This document shows, piece by piece, positions 11,801-23,382 of a DNA stretch of 64,000 bases; position 1 is the stretch's first letter; each line of letters begins with the position of its first letter. Under the pieces are notes generated by a model that ran no database searches, was not told the DNA's origin, and saw only the letters and a program-made list of their open reading frames with translations. The translations under genes and the position numbers were made by a program. Origin of the DNA: Corylus avellana (taxonomy: Eukaryota > Streptophyta > Magnoliopsida > Fagales > Betulaceae); NCBI RefSeq assembly GCF_901000735.1, contig NC_081544.1, positions 26,778,095 through 26,842,094 on the forward strand. Direction: 5' to 3'.

Positions 11801-14800
11801 GCGTTAAAAGAGAAAAAGAAATGTTTTTTAAACATCTTTATGGGCTTTACAATAATTACCTAGAATTAGCAAGATGTAAAAGAGTGTAACATAGAATGCA
11901 AAGTTCTTACACCAAAGGCTAATACATAAAACACACACATAAATATCTAATTATAAATATAATGAACACAACAAATACACACACTGGACAATGATGTTCT
12001 TAACTACCTTCCAAACAGCTCATAGGATCCACATGCACAAATTTTTTTTTTGATAGAGGGGCACAACCTTAGCATACATGAAGAATACAAGAGAACCTCA
12101 AAAGTATAGAAAAGAAGAACAAAACTCCAAAAACTTAGAAAAATTCGAAACAGGTAAGGTATTGGACGCTACTATCCATGTGATTGGAAATTTGGAACGT
12201 CTTCTTCAACTCTAACATTGCAGTCTCACAATCTTCAAAGCCTCTTACAATCCGCTCTAAACAAATACACCACATTAAACACAAAGGACCCAACCTCCAC
12301 ACTTCCAAAGCAGTACAGTGTCCGAATTGTTCCCTTCCAAGTTCCAACTTACCAAGAACTCCCTCACCCTTCGAAGCATAACCCATGCAATACCAAACAA
12401 CTGGAAAAGTGAACTCCATAATTCTCTTGCAACCTCACAAGTGCATACTTCTTTATATGGATTCCTCTTTTGTTTCTTTATCAAAAAATTCACCTCTTAC
12501 TAATGAACAATAAGCATCTGTATTTATTATTATTATTTTTTTTTGAACTTTTAACGACAAGATCTATTATTATTTTTCGAGTGTCCTCTGAAATTTATAA
12601 TAGGTGCGAATTCTCCCAATTTATGGCCCACCATACGATTTGTTATATAAATAGGCAAATGCTCAACCGTTGCTTGTTCCCCTGCGCAAGCCTTATTTTT
12701 TCAGTAAAGTCAGGCTTTGGCTCCCTAAAGACTAAAGAAATGGATTAAAAAAATGTGGGGACACCTGAAACGGGCTGAAAAAGGAGGAGATCAATAGGCT
12801 CCCCACTATTCTTACCCATACAATACCAATCCACCACAATAATATTCATCTTTCATAAATTATCTAAAGTTAAGATTTTCCCTAAAGTACCAATCCACCA
12901 CAATAACGATCAATACTGAATAATTCAGGATATGAAAACTTCAAAGGGGTAACAGCTTACTGTTTTGAGAGTTACTTTCTAAGATTTGCTCTCCTCTGCT
13001 TATGAGAACTCTGACAAAAGGCTACTCCCCAAACCATAAATCATGCCAAAGCCGCATTGAAGATCCATCTCCCACCTCATACCTCACAAATTTAGAAAGC
13101 CTTTCAACCCCCTCCTTATGCATTTCCATACTCCCACACCATAAGACCCTGCAAACCATATCATATTTATTGTCCACCACTGATCTCCACAAGCCTCCCT
13201 CTTTGTAGCATATAGCCACAACCACTTTTCCAAAAGGGCTTGGTTAAACTAAATTATATTTTTCACCCCCCAACAAAGAAAGTCCCTCTAAAGTCATTTC
13301 AGTCTATTAGCCACTCCTCCCGAATAGGAAAAGGGACAAATAATACGTCAGTAAATTAGAAAGAGTGCTTTTTATCAAAGTCAACCTGCCTCCCTTTGAA
13401 AATAAAGTCTCTTCTAACCCGCCAACCAATATTCCATCTTCTCAATAATACTATTTCAAACGGTAGAAGCCCTGTAATGAGCTCCCAAAGGAAGACCGAA
13501 ATACATCATTGGCAATGAAGCCACTCTACACCCAAAAAATGCTAGCCAAACCCTATACATCACCCACATTGCCTACAGGAACTATCTCTGATTTGGACAA
13601 GTTGATCTTCAACCCCAGCAGGTTACAATTTGCTCACAATTAGGCTCACAATAGATCAAATCATCTGCAAACAACAAATGCAACACTATCATCTCCTCAT
13701 GATTCCTCAATCCCACTGAAAATCCAGATAAGAGTCCATTGTCCACAGTAGCAAACATCATTGTACAATTTCTGAAACTTCTAATTTGTAATTTGAGAAG
13801 TACAACCATCTTTGGAAGACCTTCAATATGAATATCTAAATCATCCTAGCATAGCAAAAGTTGCTAAAGCGAGAACGCGTATAAATGCTACACAACATAG
13901 TATTATAGCTAGGCCCCTTGGTGGGGGTTGGAAGGTTGCATTCACTAAAATTGTGTTAATGTAAGCTAATATATATCCATAGTGCTACAAGTGTGGACAA
14001 ATAACATCAAATAGCATAGAAAAATCAGATACACGGCATAATAAACTGTCAGAAACCAAACTAAAGCATCTATTGACCTTGAGCAGCAGCTTCCCAGCGC
14101 CCAACACAAAACCTGCATCAGTATTGCCAATTCCAGTAGCGAATTGGCCAAACGCTCCAGCTGTACAAGTGTGAGAGTCTGTACCCAGCAGGACCTGGAG
14201 GAAATGAAAAGGGTTTGACAAAGGTTGTGGAACATGAAGGCATAAAATTTACATTAATTATTAAGATCTCTCACTGAATTTGATGAAAGAACTATACCTC
14301 TCCAGGCCTGCAATGACCTTCTTGCGCAAGAGCAATATGGCATACACCTTTGTAATCTGGGTTAGCCTGAAAAGTTATGAAGTAAACTTTACAAATAATT
14401 TCAATAACCAGGGAATAAAATAGAAGCTCTTAGGGAGAACAGATTCGCGAATGGAAAGTAAAGACAGCTGAAGAGCCATACCTTAAAATTACCAAGATCT
14501 TTAATATCATAAAAGTACTTGATATTTTGCTCCATGCAGAAATCCCTCAATATATCCACGTTACGGTTTGCACGTTCATCGCTCGTGAATATGTAATGGT
14601 CAGGTATTATTACAATCTTTTCCCGGTCCCAAACCTTAATTCCAAAACAAAAGTGCACTTACACAATCTCAGACACAGGAAATACACAATCCAAAACACA
14701 CACAATACACACCACACAAACAGAGACACAGAGAGAGAGTTCACCTAGCATCAAACTACATCAACATTTAAGCTCAAAACTCAGCAACCAAGATAATGAA

Positions 14801-15767
14801 GACTGTGTGAAACAATCAAACACATCTCTCTAGAATGTGAATTACATGCTCATATGAGCCTAGATATAATCAGTCTACCGTGGAATACTTGACCACCAAC
14901 GAACTGGCCAACGACCAGCAACAGATGCACACCCCTAACCTTCATGAGCACAAACACAACCCTAAGTGTTTTTAATGGAACTTCAAACTTCAATAAACAT
15001 GCAATTCATCTCACATATTTTCATAACATCGCCAAAATGGGCTTGCTACTTAACATATAAAGCACTCGCAATCAATTTAACATATCAGCTTCACAATCAG
15101 CAATCACTAAAATCTTAATGAAGCACACAATCATCAAAACAATTAAAATCACTTTGCAACACAACAGACAAGCCAAATACCTTGGCGTTCTCTCCGAATT
15201 CTTTCTTGAAGATTCCGATCGAACCAGGGCCACAAACATCATGGGTCATCAAAATGTCAACATTCACCCACACATTCTCACCGGGACTCAACTGGGTTTT
15301 CTCGGAAGCCCTGGCCAATATCTTCTCGGTCATCGTCATCGCAGTCTTGACCTGAAATTAGCCACAATCCCACCATTAAAATCCACAAATCTATCAAACC
15401 TATTAACCAAAAACACAAAAATCGACGAGAGAAAAAAAAAATGATAGGGACCGAACTGAGCCAGTGGTGGAAGGCCTGCGTTCCGATTGCTGCGGTGCCA
15501 TGACGGAACAAATTTTCTTGGAAACCGTTCTCCTGCATTTCGGAATGGAAAATAGCGACGGTGCCGAGAAAGCAGAGAACCCCAAATCTTTCTGCAAAAA
15601 AATAGAAGGAAACATTAGACATCGACAATTGAAATTTTTGTCAGAGAGAGAGAGAATGGGAAATAAAAGTTACAGTAAAAAATTTGGGAAAGTGGGAGCT
15701 GGGGTGACGTATTGACCTTGTTGAGGATGAAAGATGTGGGGGTTGGAGCAATGGTAGAGGAAGCCAT
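5852..15767 (-). CDS. IIL1: 3-isopropylmalate dehydratase large subunit, chloroplastic (complete, 15 exons, 509 aa)
   Basis: Aconitase-superfamily [4Fe-4S] hydro-lyase. With a small subunit it isomerises 2- to 3-isopropylmalate in plastid leucine synthesis. Exons: 15717-15767, 15457-15591, 15181-15351, 14482-14634, 14298-14366, 14078-14194, 11433-11507, 11208-11285, 10935-11030, 10542-10591, 9606-9660, 9283-9414, 7380-7427, 7127-7285, 5852-5992. Together they give an open 509-residue frame, the length I recall for the Arabidopsis protein. Residues 1-60 look like a transit peptide, and the mature enzyme begins near [16 protein letters not shown]. Fe-S ligands are expected at C376 (GSCTGG) and C445/C448 (CGACLGG). 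All introns are GT/AG except intron 14, which starts with GC (ATG|GCAAGT, 7121-7129). Intron 6 (2.57 kb) carries an L1 remnant and intron 12 a Mutator-like element. ATG 15767 was chosen because its exon splices in phase and matches the paralogue. TAG is at 5852-5854. Confidence 0.96.
7691..8976. mobile_element. Non-autonomous Mutator-like element in IIL1 intron 12, perfect 9-bp target duplication
   Basis: Both ends read GAGGATAACTTCTATAA inward, and the inverted arms run about 310 bp each (7691-8000 and 8665-8976). The 9-mer taacaaaat stands directly outside both ends (7682-7690 and 8977-8985). An internal hairpin GGAGGTGGTGTAAACCACCTCC sits near each end, followed by a CT/GA-rich arm. The 660-bp middle has no recognisable coding sequence. 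A 9-bp duplication plus long inverted ends is the Mutator hallmark. Confidence 0.9.
12040..13850 (-). mobile_element. Degenerate L1-type LINE fragment inside IIL1 intron 6
   Basis: Broken minus-strand frames match the C-terminal half of a plant L1 ORF2. They include a reverse-transcriptase active-site segment ([13 protein letters not shown], about 13650-13700), then [14 protein letters not shown] (about 13480-13540, FADD-downstream region), [11 protein letters not shown] (near 13150-13200) and a zf-RVT-like tail with [21 protein letters not shown] (12.37-12.46 kb). A T-run at about 12041-12050 would be the poly(A) tail. The element lies in the same orientation as IIL1. The 5' part is missing, and many stops and frameshifts make it inactive. 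Confidence 0.8.
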
Positions 15768-16311
15768 GGGTGGATTGTGGTGCTGTTTTCTCTATTTTCT
15801 TATGAAAATGTCGAGTGCAGTTACTTTCCTGAGAGTGATGGATGCGGCGGCCGAAGACTTGGATGATGGGTGAGCAGGGGATTTTGGGCCTGAGTTTCTG
15901 TTTGTTGAAGGGTGAGAATTGTACACGCACATCTGAACTGGGGCCTGGGCTACCCAAAATGAGCTCAAAAAACAAAGAAAAAGAAAAAAGAAAAAAGAAA
16001 TACGAACAATTCTATTATTGAAGGGATTTATCTTATAACTATATTCATTATTCAAGTATTAGAAATTAGAATATCCCTACGGATAGACTTAAATGTGCCA
16101 AGTAATAAGAGAACTAGCAATAACTATTTTTAGATTTACTCTTTGGGTTTTTCTTGGTTTAAGGAACACCAAAAAAGTCTATTGCATGTGACGTTTTAAA
16201 AGTTTTCACTAAATTGAAGAAAAGGAATAAGATTTATATGCAAGAGTTTTCCCTCCTCCGTAAATTCATGGTCAGCCATGAGAGTGTCAATTTTGGAAGG
16301 CGTGACTTAGA
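15768..16311. other. 5' flank of IIL1, partly shared with the left copy
   Basis: About 100 bp directly upstream of the ATG (GATTGTGGTGCTGTTTT and onward to the GCGGCGGCCG block) match 1736-1850, so the tandem duplication included the 5' UTR and proximal promoter. The match fades beyond about 15.87 kb. No gene is seen in the rest. Confidence 0.55.
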
Positions 16312-16523
16312 GTCTGTTTGGATTGCGTTTGAAAAATAGAGTTTTTAAGTTAAAAAGTATTTTTTTGACAAAAATTTTATTTTTAAACTTTTGCTAAAAG
16401 TGAGTTTTAACTATTGTTAGGCTTTTTAATTTTTTACCAAATGAATATTTTTTTCTTCAAATTCACTTTTGAGTGTTAAACACATTTTTAAGCATCTCAA
16501 ACACAATTTCAAACAAACCCTTA
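16312..16523. mobile_element. Small inverted-repeat MITE (GTTTGGATTGCGTTTGA type)
   Basis: The left end (AGTCTGTTTGGATTGCGTTTGA) and right end (reverse complement GGGTTTGTTTGAAATTGTGTTTGA) are imperfect inverted repeats around AT-rich sequence. A related but more decayed segment lies at about 39955-40206. I did not establish the target duplication. Confidence 0.45.
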
Positions 16524-16671
16524 GTCAAATGAACTATCTCTATGAAGCGTCCATCTATGCAATCTTTATGTGGAAGTTAGCCTAATCCTGCCAGGGATTA
16601 TGCAATTAGGCACGAATTAAAGGAAGCTTAATTTCACGATGACATGATAATCGATTATCATCGTGATACGC

Positions 16672-16870
16672 CATTTTCTTGTTTAACAGTTGCATGAAAA
16701 CCAAACCATGAACAAATATCCTCATGCATGAGTTGTTAAAAAAAAAAAAAAAATTAACAAAGCAAGGAAAAGAAACATTCTTGTTTAACAGTTGCATGAA
16801 AACCAAACTTTGAACAAATATCCTCACGAGTTGTTTAAAAAAAAATAATAATAAATAACAAATCAAAGAA
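16672..16870. repeat. Two tandem copies of the cluster's 3'-flank sequence
   Basis: The block TTCTTGTTTAACAGTTGCATG...AACAAATATCCTCA occurs at about 16676-16725 and again at 16779-16828. The same block occurs once in each of the other cluster units (23.77, 26.48 and 38.99 kb). It marks the downstream boundary of the DUF569/EF-hand repeat unit and was locally doubled in unit A. Confidence 0.75.
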
Positions 16871-16925
16871 AAGAAACAGAGAATGCATGAAATTAATGGG
16901 CAGCCAATGGCAATCCATGTCCTAC

Positions 16926-17290
16926 TTCTTTTTTTTTTTTCTTTTTAATAAGCAACCTCATTGAACCAACAAAACCAATTACACATCAACACCTAAAACA
17001 AGCCTGTCTAAACAGGCTGAAAACAGCCTACACAGATGCCAAAGAACCAAACACACTAAACAAAAAACACAAGCTGCATAAAACTCAACAGCAACCCAGA
17101 ACCAGACTAAAACCAAGCCCTTACAGAGGACTAAACCAAGGCCTCAAAACAGAAGCAAAAACAACAAGACTAGAAAAAGTAAGAATGCAGGCAACTTGCA
17201 TCAACAAAGTAAATTGCAGGCAAGGTCCAGAAGCACCAGAAACAGCAGCAACTTGCATCAACAAAATAAAATTGCAGGCAAATGTGTCCT
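16926..17290 (-). mobile_element. Probable retroposon tail inserted in unit A 3' region
   Basis: A T-run at 16926-16942 (poly(A) on the minus strand) begins about 365 bp that units B and C lack at the matching place. It includes a repeated block, CAACTTGCATCAACAAA at about 17190 and 17250. It looks like the 3' end of a LINE or SINE, but no coding part is present and the family is not identified. Confidence 0.35.
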
Positions 17291-17331
17291 TGTCCTTGTC
17301 CTTCCTTTTTTTTCCCCTTGAAATAGATCAA

Positions 17332-17991
17332 TCACATGATGCAGCAACCACCGAGCGTCGTGAGCGAACTGACTGAACCCGCAGCTTGAAGCACTGCCAT
17401 CAAATCTAGAAATGCTGCAATTCGTTTCTGAAAGCAAAATCAAACAAGGAATTGGCACGCTATATATTAATCAGAAATTTAACGGCATGCCTCGTAATTT
17501 TTTGGCAAAGTAATGCAATATTGTTGGTAAACATCAATTAATCCTACTTGAAAATGATTATGCATGTTCTACACTAAATTTTAAAGAAAATAAAATTTGT
17601 TAAGTTTTAGTTTGGCCTTATTCAATGCAAAATATCTTGTAAATGTTTTGGGTTGTAATCCTATTAAAGCCTTAGTAAATGTTTCCTCCATTTAGTGCAT
17701 TTTGAAGGGTATTGCATTTAATGCATTACCATTATTAAAACTTTTGGACAACATTACCCTTCAAAATGCACTAAATAGAGAAAATGGAGGAATTTTGAAA
17801 TGGAGAGGATCCTTTTCCATTGGGTTGTCGAATTGGTTGAAGAAGTCGAGGAACTCATTAATGCTCACTTCGCCATTCTCATTCGTATCCATTAAGTTGA
17901 GAAAACCTTGTGCGTTATTCCTAACTGCCGCGGAGGCACGTTGATAGTAGAAAGTTGAAGCAGCCTCGTGTAACCTTTCCGGTATTGTCAT
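17332..17991 (-). pseudogene. EF-hand protein gene, unit A, truncated
   Basis: ATG at 17991 opens a plant EF-hand N-terminus (MTIPERLHEAAST) with one complete calcium loop, D-T-N-E-N-G-E-V-S-I-N-E. After NQFDNPM the reading departs from the family and stops at 17761. The second EF-hand present in units B and C is gone; a small inverted repeat (TTAGTGCATTTTGAAGGGTA at about 17692-17711, inverse at about 17757-17775) lies at the break. Downstream, 17332-17427 looks like a final exon (acceptor TTTCTGAAAGCAAA on the plus strand) encoding KRIAAFLDLMAVLQAAG and ending GGCCIM-stop. This is the same position and type of hydrophobic tail as in units B and C. The middle exons are missing. Probably a pseudogene. 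Confidence 0.65.
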
Positions 17992-18053
17992 CTAATATTA
18001 AATATTCCACCATATATATATATATATTAGTTATTATTTGCAAAAAAAACAAG

Positions 18054-18540
18054 GGTAAAGTTCACTTTACTCCCTGAAGTTTCAGGAGTTTTTCAATTCG
18101 AACCCTAATGTTTAAAAATTAGCAATGTATCCCTGTAATGTTTCAAAAATTTTCAATTTAGACCCTCCGTTACTAATTTCCTTCTAATTGAACGGAAATC
18201 ATCCCACGTGCGTTTCGCGTGGGATTTTGAGGCCCTTTATTCTAATTTTGTCCTAATTAAAACCTATGAAATTACGTAATTACCCTCAATTTCTTAGATT
18301 TTAATGAGGGTAATTACGTAATTTCATAGGTTTTAATAAGGGCAAAATTGGAATAGATGGCATTGAAATCCCACGCAAGACGCATGTGGGATGATTTTCG
18401 TCCAATTAGACAGAAATTAGTAACCAAAGGTCTAAATTAAAAATCTTTTAAACATTAAGGGGTATATTGCCAATTTTTAAATATTGGGGTTCGAATTGAA
18501 ATACCTCTAAATCTTTATGGGTAAAGTGAATTTTTCAAAA
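18054..18540. mobile_element. Fold-back MITE (CACTTTAC...CCCTGAAGTTTCAGG family) between EF-hand and DUF569 of unit A
   Basis: Nearly the whole segment folds on itself. For example, AATTACGTAATTTCATAGGTTTT on the right arm mirrors AAAACCTATGAAATTACGTAATT on the left arm, and TCCCACGTG/CACGTGGGA-type blocks are also inverted. Its ends resemble those of the 247-bp element at 38248-38494, which has a 9-bp target duplication, so it is probably Mutator-like. The poly(A) run at 18537-18554 hides the flank. Confidence 0.7.
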
Positions 18541-18613
18541 AAAAAAAAAAAAAACAAATTAACTCCAAAGATAAAGCTGCAAGGTTTTATAACTTTTATA
18601 TATAGTGAAAAAT

Positions 18614-19048
18614 CTCAAACCTTAACGAGCTCAACATCCCAGAGAATCACATCTCGAGGGGGGTACTATCATGGGTCACCGAGTTGAATACACGATGGGC
18701 TCTCAGGAAGTTGCCGTTGTGGGTCTTGAGCTTGAGCTTGGTCCCTTCTTTAATGGGGTGCCACTCGAGTGAGGAGTCAAGGCTCTGGGGCAGCGACTGG
18801 AGCACCTTTAGACCGTTCCTGATCAACGGCAAGAAGGGCTGGCCGGAAGCGGTGAGGTAGTTATTGTAGCAGCTCTTGAGGCGGATGGTGGAGTCGGAGT
18901 CCGGCACCAACTCCACGGTCCACTGCGCGTTCCGGCCGGAGGATCCGTTCTGGTCTTGAGTCACCGTCTCCGTGTCCTCCTTGGCCACAAGGTACTTACC
19001 GCGGTGGCTACGAAGTTTCACCAAATGGGCGTAGAGGAAGAGATCCAT
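18614..19048 (-). pseudogene. DUF569 domain gene, unit A (late frameshift)
   Basis: DUF569 proteins are plant beta-trefoil proteins of the fascin/actin-crosslinking-like superfamily; their biochemical role is not established. From ATG 19048 the frame reads MDLFLYAHLVKLRSHRGKYL, then WTVELVPDSDSTIRLKSCY and LEWHPIKEGTKLKLKTHNGN, all typical. At the C6 run near 18658-18663 the frame shifts. As written it stops at 18647 after HDSTPLEM. In the neighbouring frame the expected ending RDVILWDVELVKV-stop continues to 18614. The shift could be a true lesion or a homopolymer error. The AAG|GTTTGA at the end can be read as Val-stop or as a phase-0 splice donor towards the EF-hand exon at 17991. Confidence 0.8.
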
Positions 19049-19281
19049 GCCCGACTCCAACTTGTTGGAATTCGTCTCACAAGTGTACGTAAAACTATTT
19101 CCAATGGAAATTAAGGAACCTTTCGTTTTATTTATTTATTTATTAGTTGAATTATAAATAAAACTTGTTGAATCTTCCAGCTGGCCTTACATTTTATTTA
19201 TTAATTAGTTGGAAAATTAATTGGTGTTCTTCAGGGAAATTACAAATATTGGCGTACGTGTCCATGCATCCCTTTCAATCT

Positions 19282-19324
<43 letters not shown>

Positions 19325-20501
19325 TAAATCATAATGACTGGGTCACCTGCAACTGGCCAAGTGGGAAAAGAGTAGAAACAAGTGTGTACGTATATTTCTT
19401 TTTTGAATCTTCCTCATCACCTTCCTGTATCATAAATCATAGTTGACTTGGACTTATGGGGAATCTCTCTCTGATGATCGATTGCACTATTCTATAATTA
19501 ACGTGTATATATATATATATATACGTACGTACGCATCTTTAGATTTTCCTCAAGTAGCACTGTGGCTTTTTACTTAATTAATTAAGCTTTGTTCTTAAAC
19601 CCTTTTTTTTTTTTTTTTTTTTTCCTTTAGTTGTATGTGCATTTTTCGTGTATATATATATGTGTGTGTGTGTGTGTGTTTCTCTATTTTCTATTCTGCA
19701 TATATTGTATATATTGTATGTATAATGGTTTGCCATGTAAACAATTTCTCTTGCTATGCGACTAGCTAGAAATACCTTTTGAGGATATAATTAATGACTT
19801 GAGATAATGATTGAATTGTCCAAAATAAGAATAGATTAGTTGAAGATAATTCAATGTTTTCCCATGTAGCCTGTGGTTATTAGTTGAGGGCAAATTTGGC
19901 AAGCAAGAGTTAACGGCAGAAGACCTTGACCTACTTTTTGAGTCTATAGTCATTTGCGTACATGGACCACATATATATTGACAAATTATGTTGTAATTTC
20001 TCGGCCAGCTTTGAATTACAATAAGCTTGTATTATAGAATGTAACTTGGTGAGATTTGAAGTTTTCAATATCGATCATTTATATGTTTGATAGCTTTATC
20101 GGCCTTTATATACGTTTTTAATCATGAAGAGAATGACTTTTATAGAATTGAGGTACAAACTCATCATTTTATGCCCTTCAATAAGAGATTAACAAATTAA
20201 AAGAATAGGAAATAAAAAATTATCAGCATCAAATTGGAAAAAGAAATAAATATTTTGCTGGAGAAAGAAATAAATACTTTGAACCGCGCTAAAAAAAAAA
20301 AAAAGTATAGACATAATCATGACAAACACTCCCAAATTCTATTCACTCATAGGCCATGCACGCCTACTTTTCACAGTAGTTTCCTTACTGCTAAATGATA
20401 ATAGGATTAAAATAACTTACCATCAAATCAAGTTATCATGGTACGTAGGGGTCTAACCATACCAACCTGCTACAAGAATTTCAGCCTTTAGTTATCGCTA
20501 A
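19049..20501. other. Upstream region of unit A, AT-rich, microsatellites
   Basis: The first few hundred bases share blocks with the upstream region of unit C (43.3-44.3 kb): AACTTGTTGAA...CTGGCCTTA and ACTGGGTCA...ACTGGCCAA, plus the CTTTCCTGTA/CCTTCCTGTA block. This shows the units were copied with their promoters. (TA)n runs occur at about 19284-19322 and 19506-19522, a T-run at about 19602-19624 and (GT)n at about 19661-19679. No gene is seen. Confidence 0.6.
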
Positions 20502-20673
20502 GGCAAATGCTTTTTTTGCATTCTCCCGCCCATCTCCCCACCATCTCTTCTCTCTTTGATTTTTTTTTTTAATTTTTTGTTTTTAATTTTTTTATTTATT
20601 TTAAATCAAGATGTTAAAGAGAGAAGATGGTGGGGAGATGGGTAGGGGAATGAATTGTAGCAAATTAAACCTC
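20502..20673. mobile_element. 172-bp Mutator-like MITE with 9-bp target duplication
   Basis: The inverted arms share CCCATCTCCCCACCATCT and a TTCTCTCTTT continuation. The 9-mer tatcgctaa flanks both sides (20493-20501 and 20674-20682). Confidence 0.8.
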
Positions 20674-20969
20674 TATCGCTAAAGGTCTTTACATTTTTGC
20701 TAATGAGTATCAGAGATTGTTTTTGTCATTGTGAGGGTCGTCCCAATTAATTATCTCGTTACTAATTAATTAGCAACAACTTATGTAATGCCCCCATAAT
20801 CAATTAATTAAGATAACTAATTAAGAATTCTAACCCTATAATCATGATTAGAGTGAATAGAATAGTAGATTGCAGAAAAATATGATCCGACATATAACTA
20901 GCTAATATCTTAATTAATAACATCTCTTATACAAATAAAAACCAAAATCTTTAAAGATAATAATTAATA

Positions 20970-21873
20970 GGGTTAAATACCTAATACCCCTAGGGTTTCA
21001 TTTCTTTATTTTTTTCCCCTTAGGGTTTGATTTTTATAATAGAAGGTACATGTGGTTTTGATAAAGACTAAATTGGTCATTCCGTCCATTGACCGTTAGT
21101 TGACTTAATAGAAGTCTACGTCATTGACACGTGGATCAATTAAAATTAGACATTTGGCATAAGTGGCCACGTCATTAGTGATGACGTGGCCACCTAATTA
21201 AATTTTTTATTTAAAAAAATAATAAAAAATATTTTTTCACCAAAAAAAAAAAAAAAAAAAAATTGGGGTGGCCCCTTGGCCAATTAGGGGTGGCCTAATG
21301 GGGGTGGGGTGCCAAGGCCACCCCCATCTGGCTGGATGGAGGCTGCCGAGTCACCCTAAGGTACCAAGGGGGTGGCTGAAACCAACCCCAGTGGGTACTG
21401 GGTGTGGCTCGGCCGCTTCTTGGTGGTGGTTTCGGCCATCCCCTTGGCTCCATGGGGGTGGCTCCCTTGCTTCATGGGGATGGCCGAGCCACCTCCTTGG
21501 TGCCAAGGGGGTGGCCGAAACCACCCCCAGTGGGTCTTGGGGGTGGTTTCAGCCACCCCCTTGGCTCCTTGGCCACCCCCATCCGGACAGATGGAGGTGG
21601 CCGTAGCCACCCAATTTTTTTTTTTATTTTTGAAAAAATATAAATATTTTTAATTTTTTTAAATAAAACATTTAATTAGGAGCCCATGTCATCACTGATG
21701 ATGTGGCCACTTATGCCACGTGTTGAATTTTAATTAGTCCACGTGTCAGTGACGTGGACTTCCGTTAAGTTAACTAACAGTCAATGGACAAAATGACCAA
21801 TTTGGTCTTTATCAAAATTACAGGTACCTCTTATGATAAAAATGAAACCCTAGGAGTATTAGGTATTTAACCC
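20970..21873. mobile_element. 904-bp Mutator-like fold-back element with GGTGGC core
   Basis: The ends are inverted repeats beginning GGGTTAAATACCTAATAC and sharing CCTAGGGTTTCATTT, then a long arm with GTCATCA(g/c)TGATGA(c/t)GTGGCCAC. The flanks taattaata (20961-20969) and taattaatt (21874-21882) agree at eight of nine bases. The core at about 21264-21612 is a GGTGGC/GCCACCCC array. Open frames in it are Trp/Pro/Gly-rich artefacts. Confidence 0.8.
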
Positions 21874-22101
21874 TAATTAATTAATATAACATCGATCACT
21901 GAGATACATCATTACAAATTGTTTCAGATTTACAAAGACAACCTACTAATTCCAATTGTTAATTAGAATACATAGAGACACTTACGACGCTTGCCTCGAA
22001 TAACCTCACCAAAGTTTTAGTTCCTCGATCTCGAGAGAAACTCTAGGTGCAGGTTGGGTCTTGCCTTAGGGCAAGATAGTCTCCTAGTCTTTGGATTGAA
22101 G

Positions 22102-23223
22102 TGTAGCACCCCAGATTTTTAAAGTCTTATTTTAGAGATATTAAATTTATGCTATGATTATATTAATATTCATATTAGGCAATGATATTAATTCTTGGAA
22201 AATTTATGAGAGTGGTAATTAGAGAATGGTAATTGGTGAAATAATAGGATAGTAAATGGTAGGTATAAGGATGGTAGAATAAGAAGGTAGAATAGTATAG
22301 GGTAGGTAGAATAGTATAGGGTTGGTAGAATAGTATAGGGTAGGTAGAATAGTATATGGTTGGTGAAATAGTAAAATGAGGGTATAATTGTAAATTGAAG
22401 GTAGAATAGTATTTGATTTTCTCCTATAAATAGAGCTCTTCTCCTTCACAATTTTCACCACTCATCTCCTCTCCCATCTCTTGCATATATTCTTCCTTCT
22501 TCCGCTTTTTACTCAGTCTTTCTTCTTTCTAAGAGTGTTTACTCAGAACAGAGAGAGAAAGGGCGAGACCAAGCGCTACAAGAAAGAAAGAACACAAGAG
22601 AAACCGAGAGTGAGATGGAAAATTTAAGACAGAGAGCTGAAGAGGAAGAAAAAGAGTTTAGGCGAGAGAGAGAGAGAGAGAGAGAGAAAGTCAGTGAAGG
22701 GATTGTTATGGGTATGGACCAACTGCAGCAGAACGGGTTTCAAGTAATTACCTTTGATGATCCATTCATATAATCCACTGTAAGTATTCTTACTTACTGA
22801 GTATGATATTGATATCCAATAATACGGATTTTTGTGGTTTTATAACTTGTCTAGCATTTTGCTATATATATGACTCAACAATGATTTATATTGTCGGAAA
22901 TCAATTGACTCACTACTTCACAGTTTTTTGTAGTGCTTGCAGGAATGGAAAATCAAGGTAATTATGCAGTTGTGATTAGAGATTCATATTGAGATGTACA
23001 AAGATTCCAAGTTGGTTAAGTTTTGTCTAGAGTTTAGACTGTCGGATAGATCTGTATAAATGCCTTGTACGACATAGCTTTGGGTATTTTTGTATAAAGA
23101 AAAGTATTTTAACAGTATTTTTTTTGTATTGATAATTACAGTTTTTCCGCTATATGAGATTATTTCAGCGTAACATTCGTGTTTATCTACAAGATAAAAG
23201 AAGAGAAATATCGGGATGTTACA
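22102..23223. mobile_element. Solo LTR, 1122 bp, TSD tgaag
   Basis: It starts TGTAGCACCCC and ends GGGATGTTACA, the terminal form of many plant gypsy LTRs. The 5-mer tgaag stands directly outside both ends (22097-22101 and 23224-23228). Inside is a short tandem array of the word ggtagaatagtatagg (about 22280-22360), and an (AG)n run at about 22664-22687. No internal retroelement domain follows on either side, so it is a solo LTR. Its first half is closely related to that of the LTR at 48609-51366. Confidence 0.88.
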
Positions 23224-23348
23224 TGAAGAGTACTGTCGAGAGAGAAAAAAGAAAAGGTATAGGAAGCAGTGGAAGAGGACTTGACTAGTCTATAATGTGG
23301 GGGAAGCTGTATATCTCTAAGAGAAATTAAAGGCCATTATCAAGGTTC

Positions 23349-23382
<34 letters not shown>

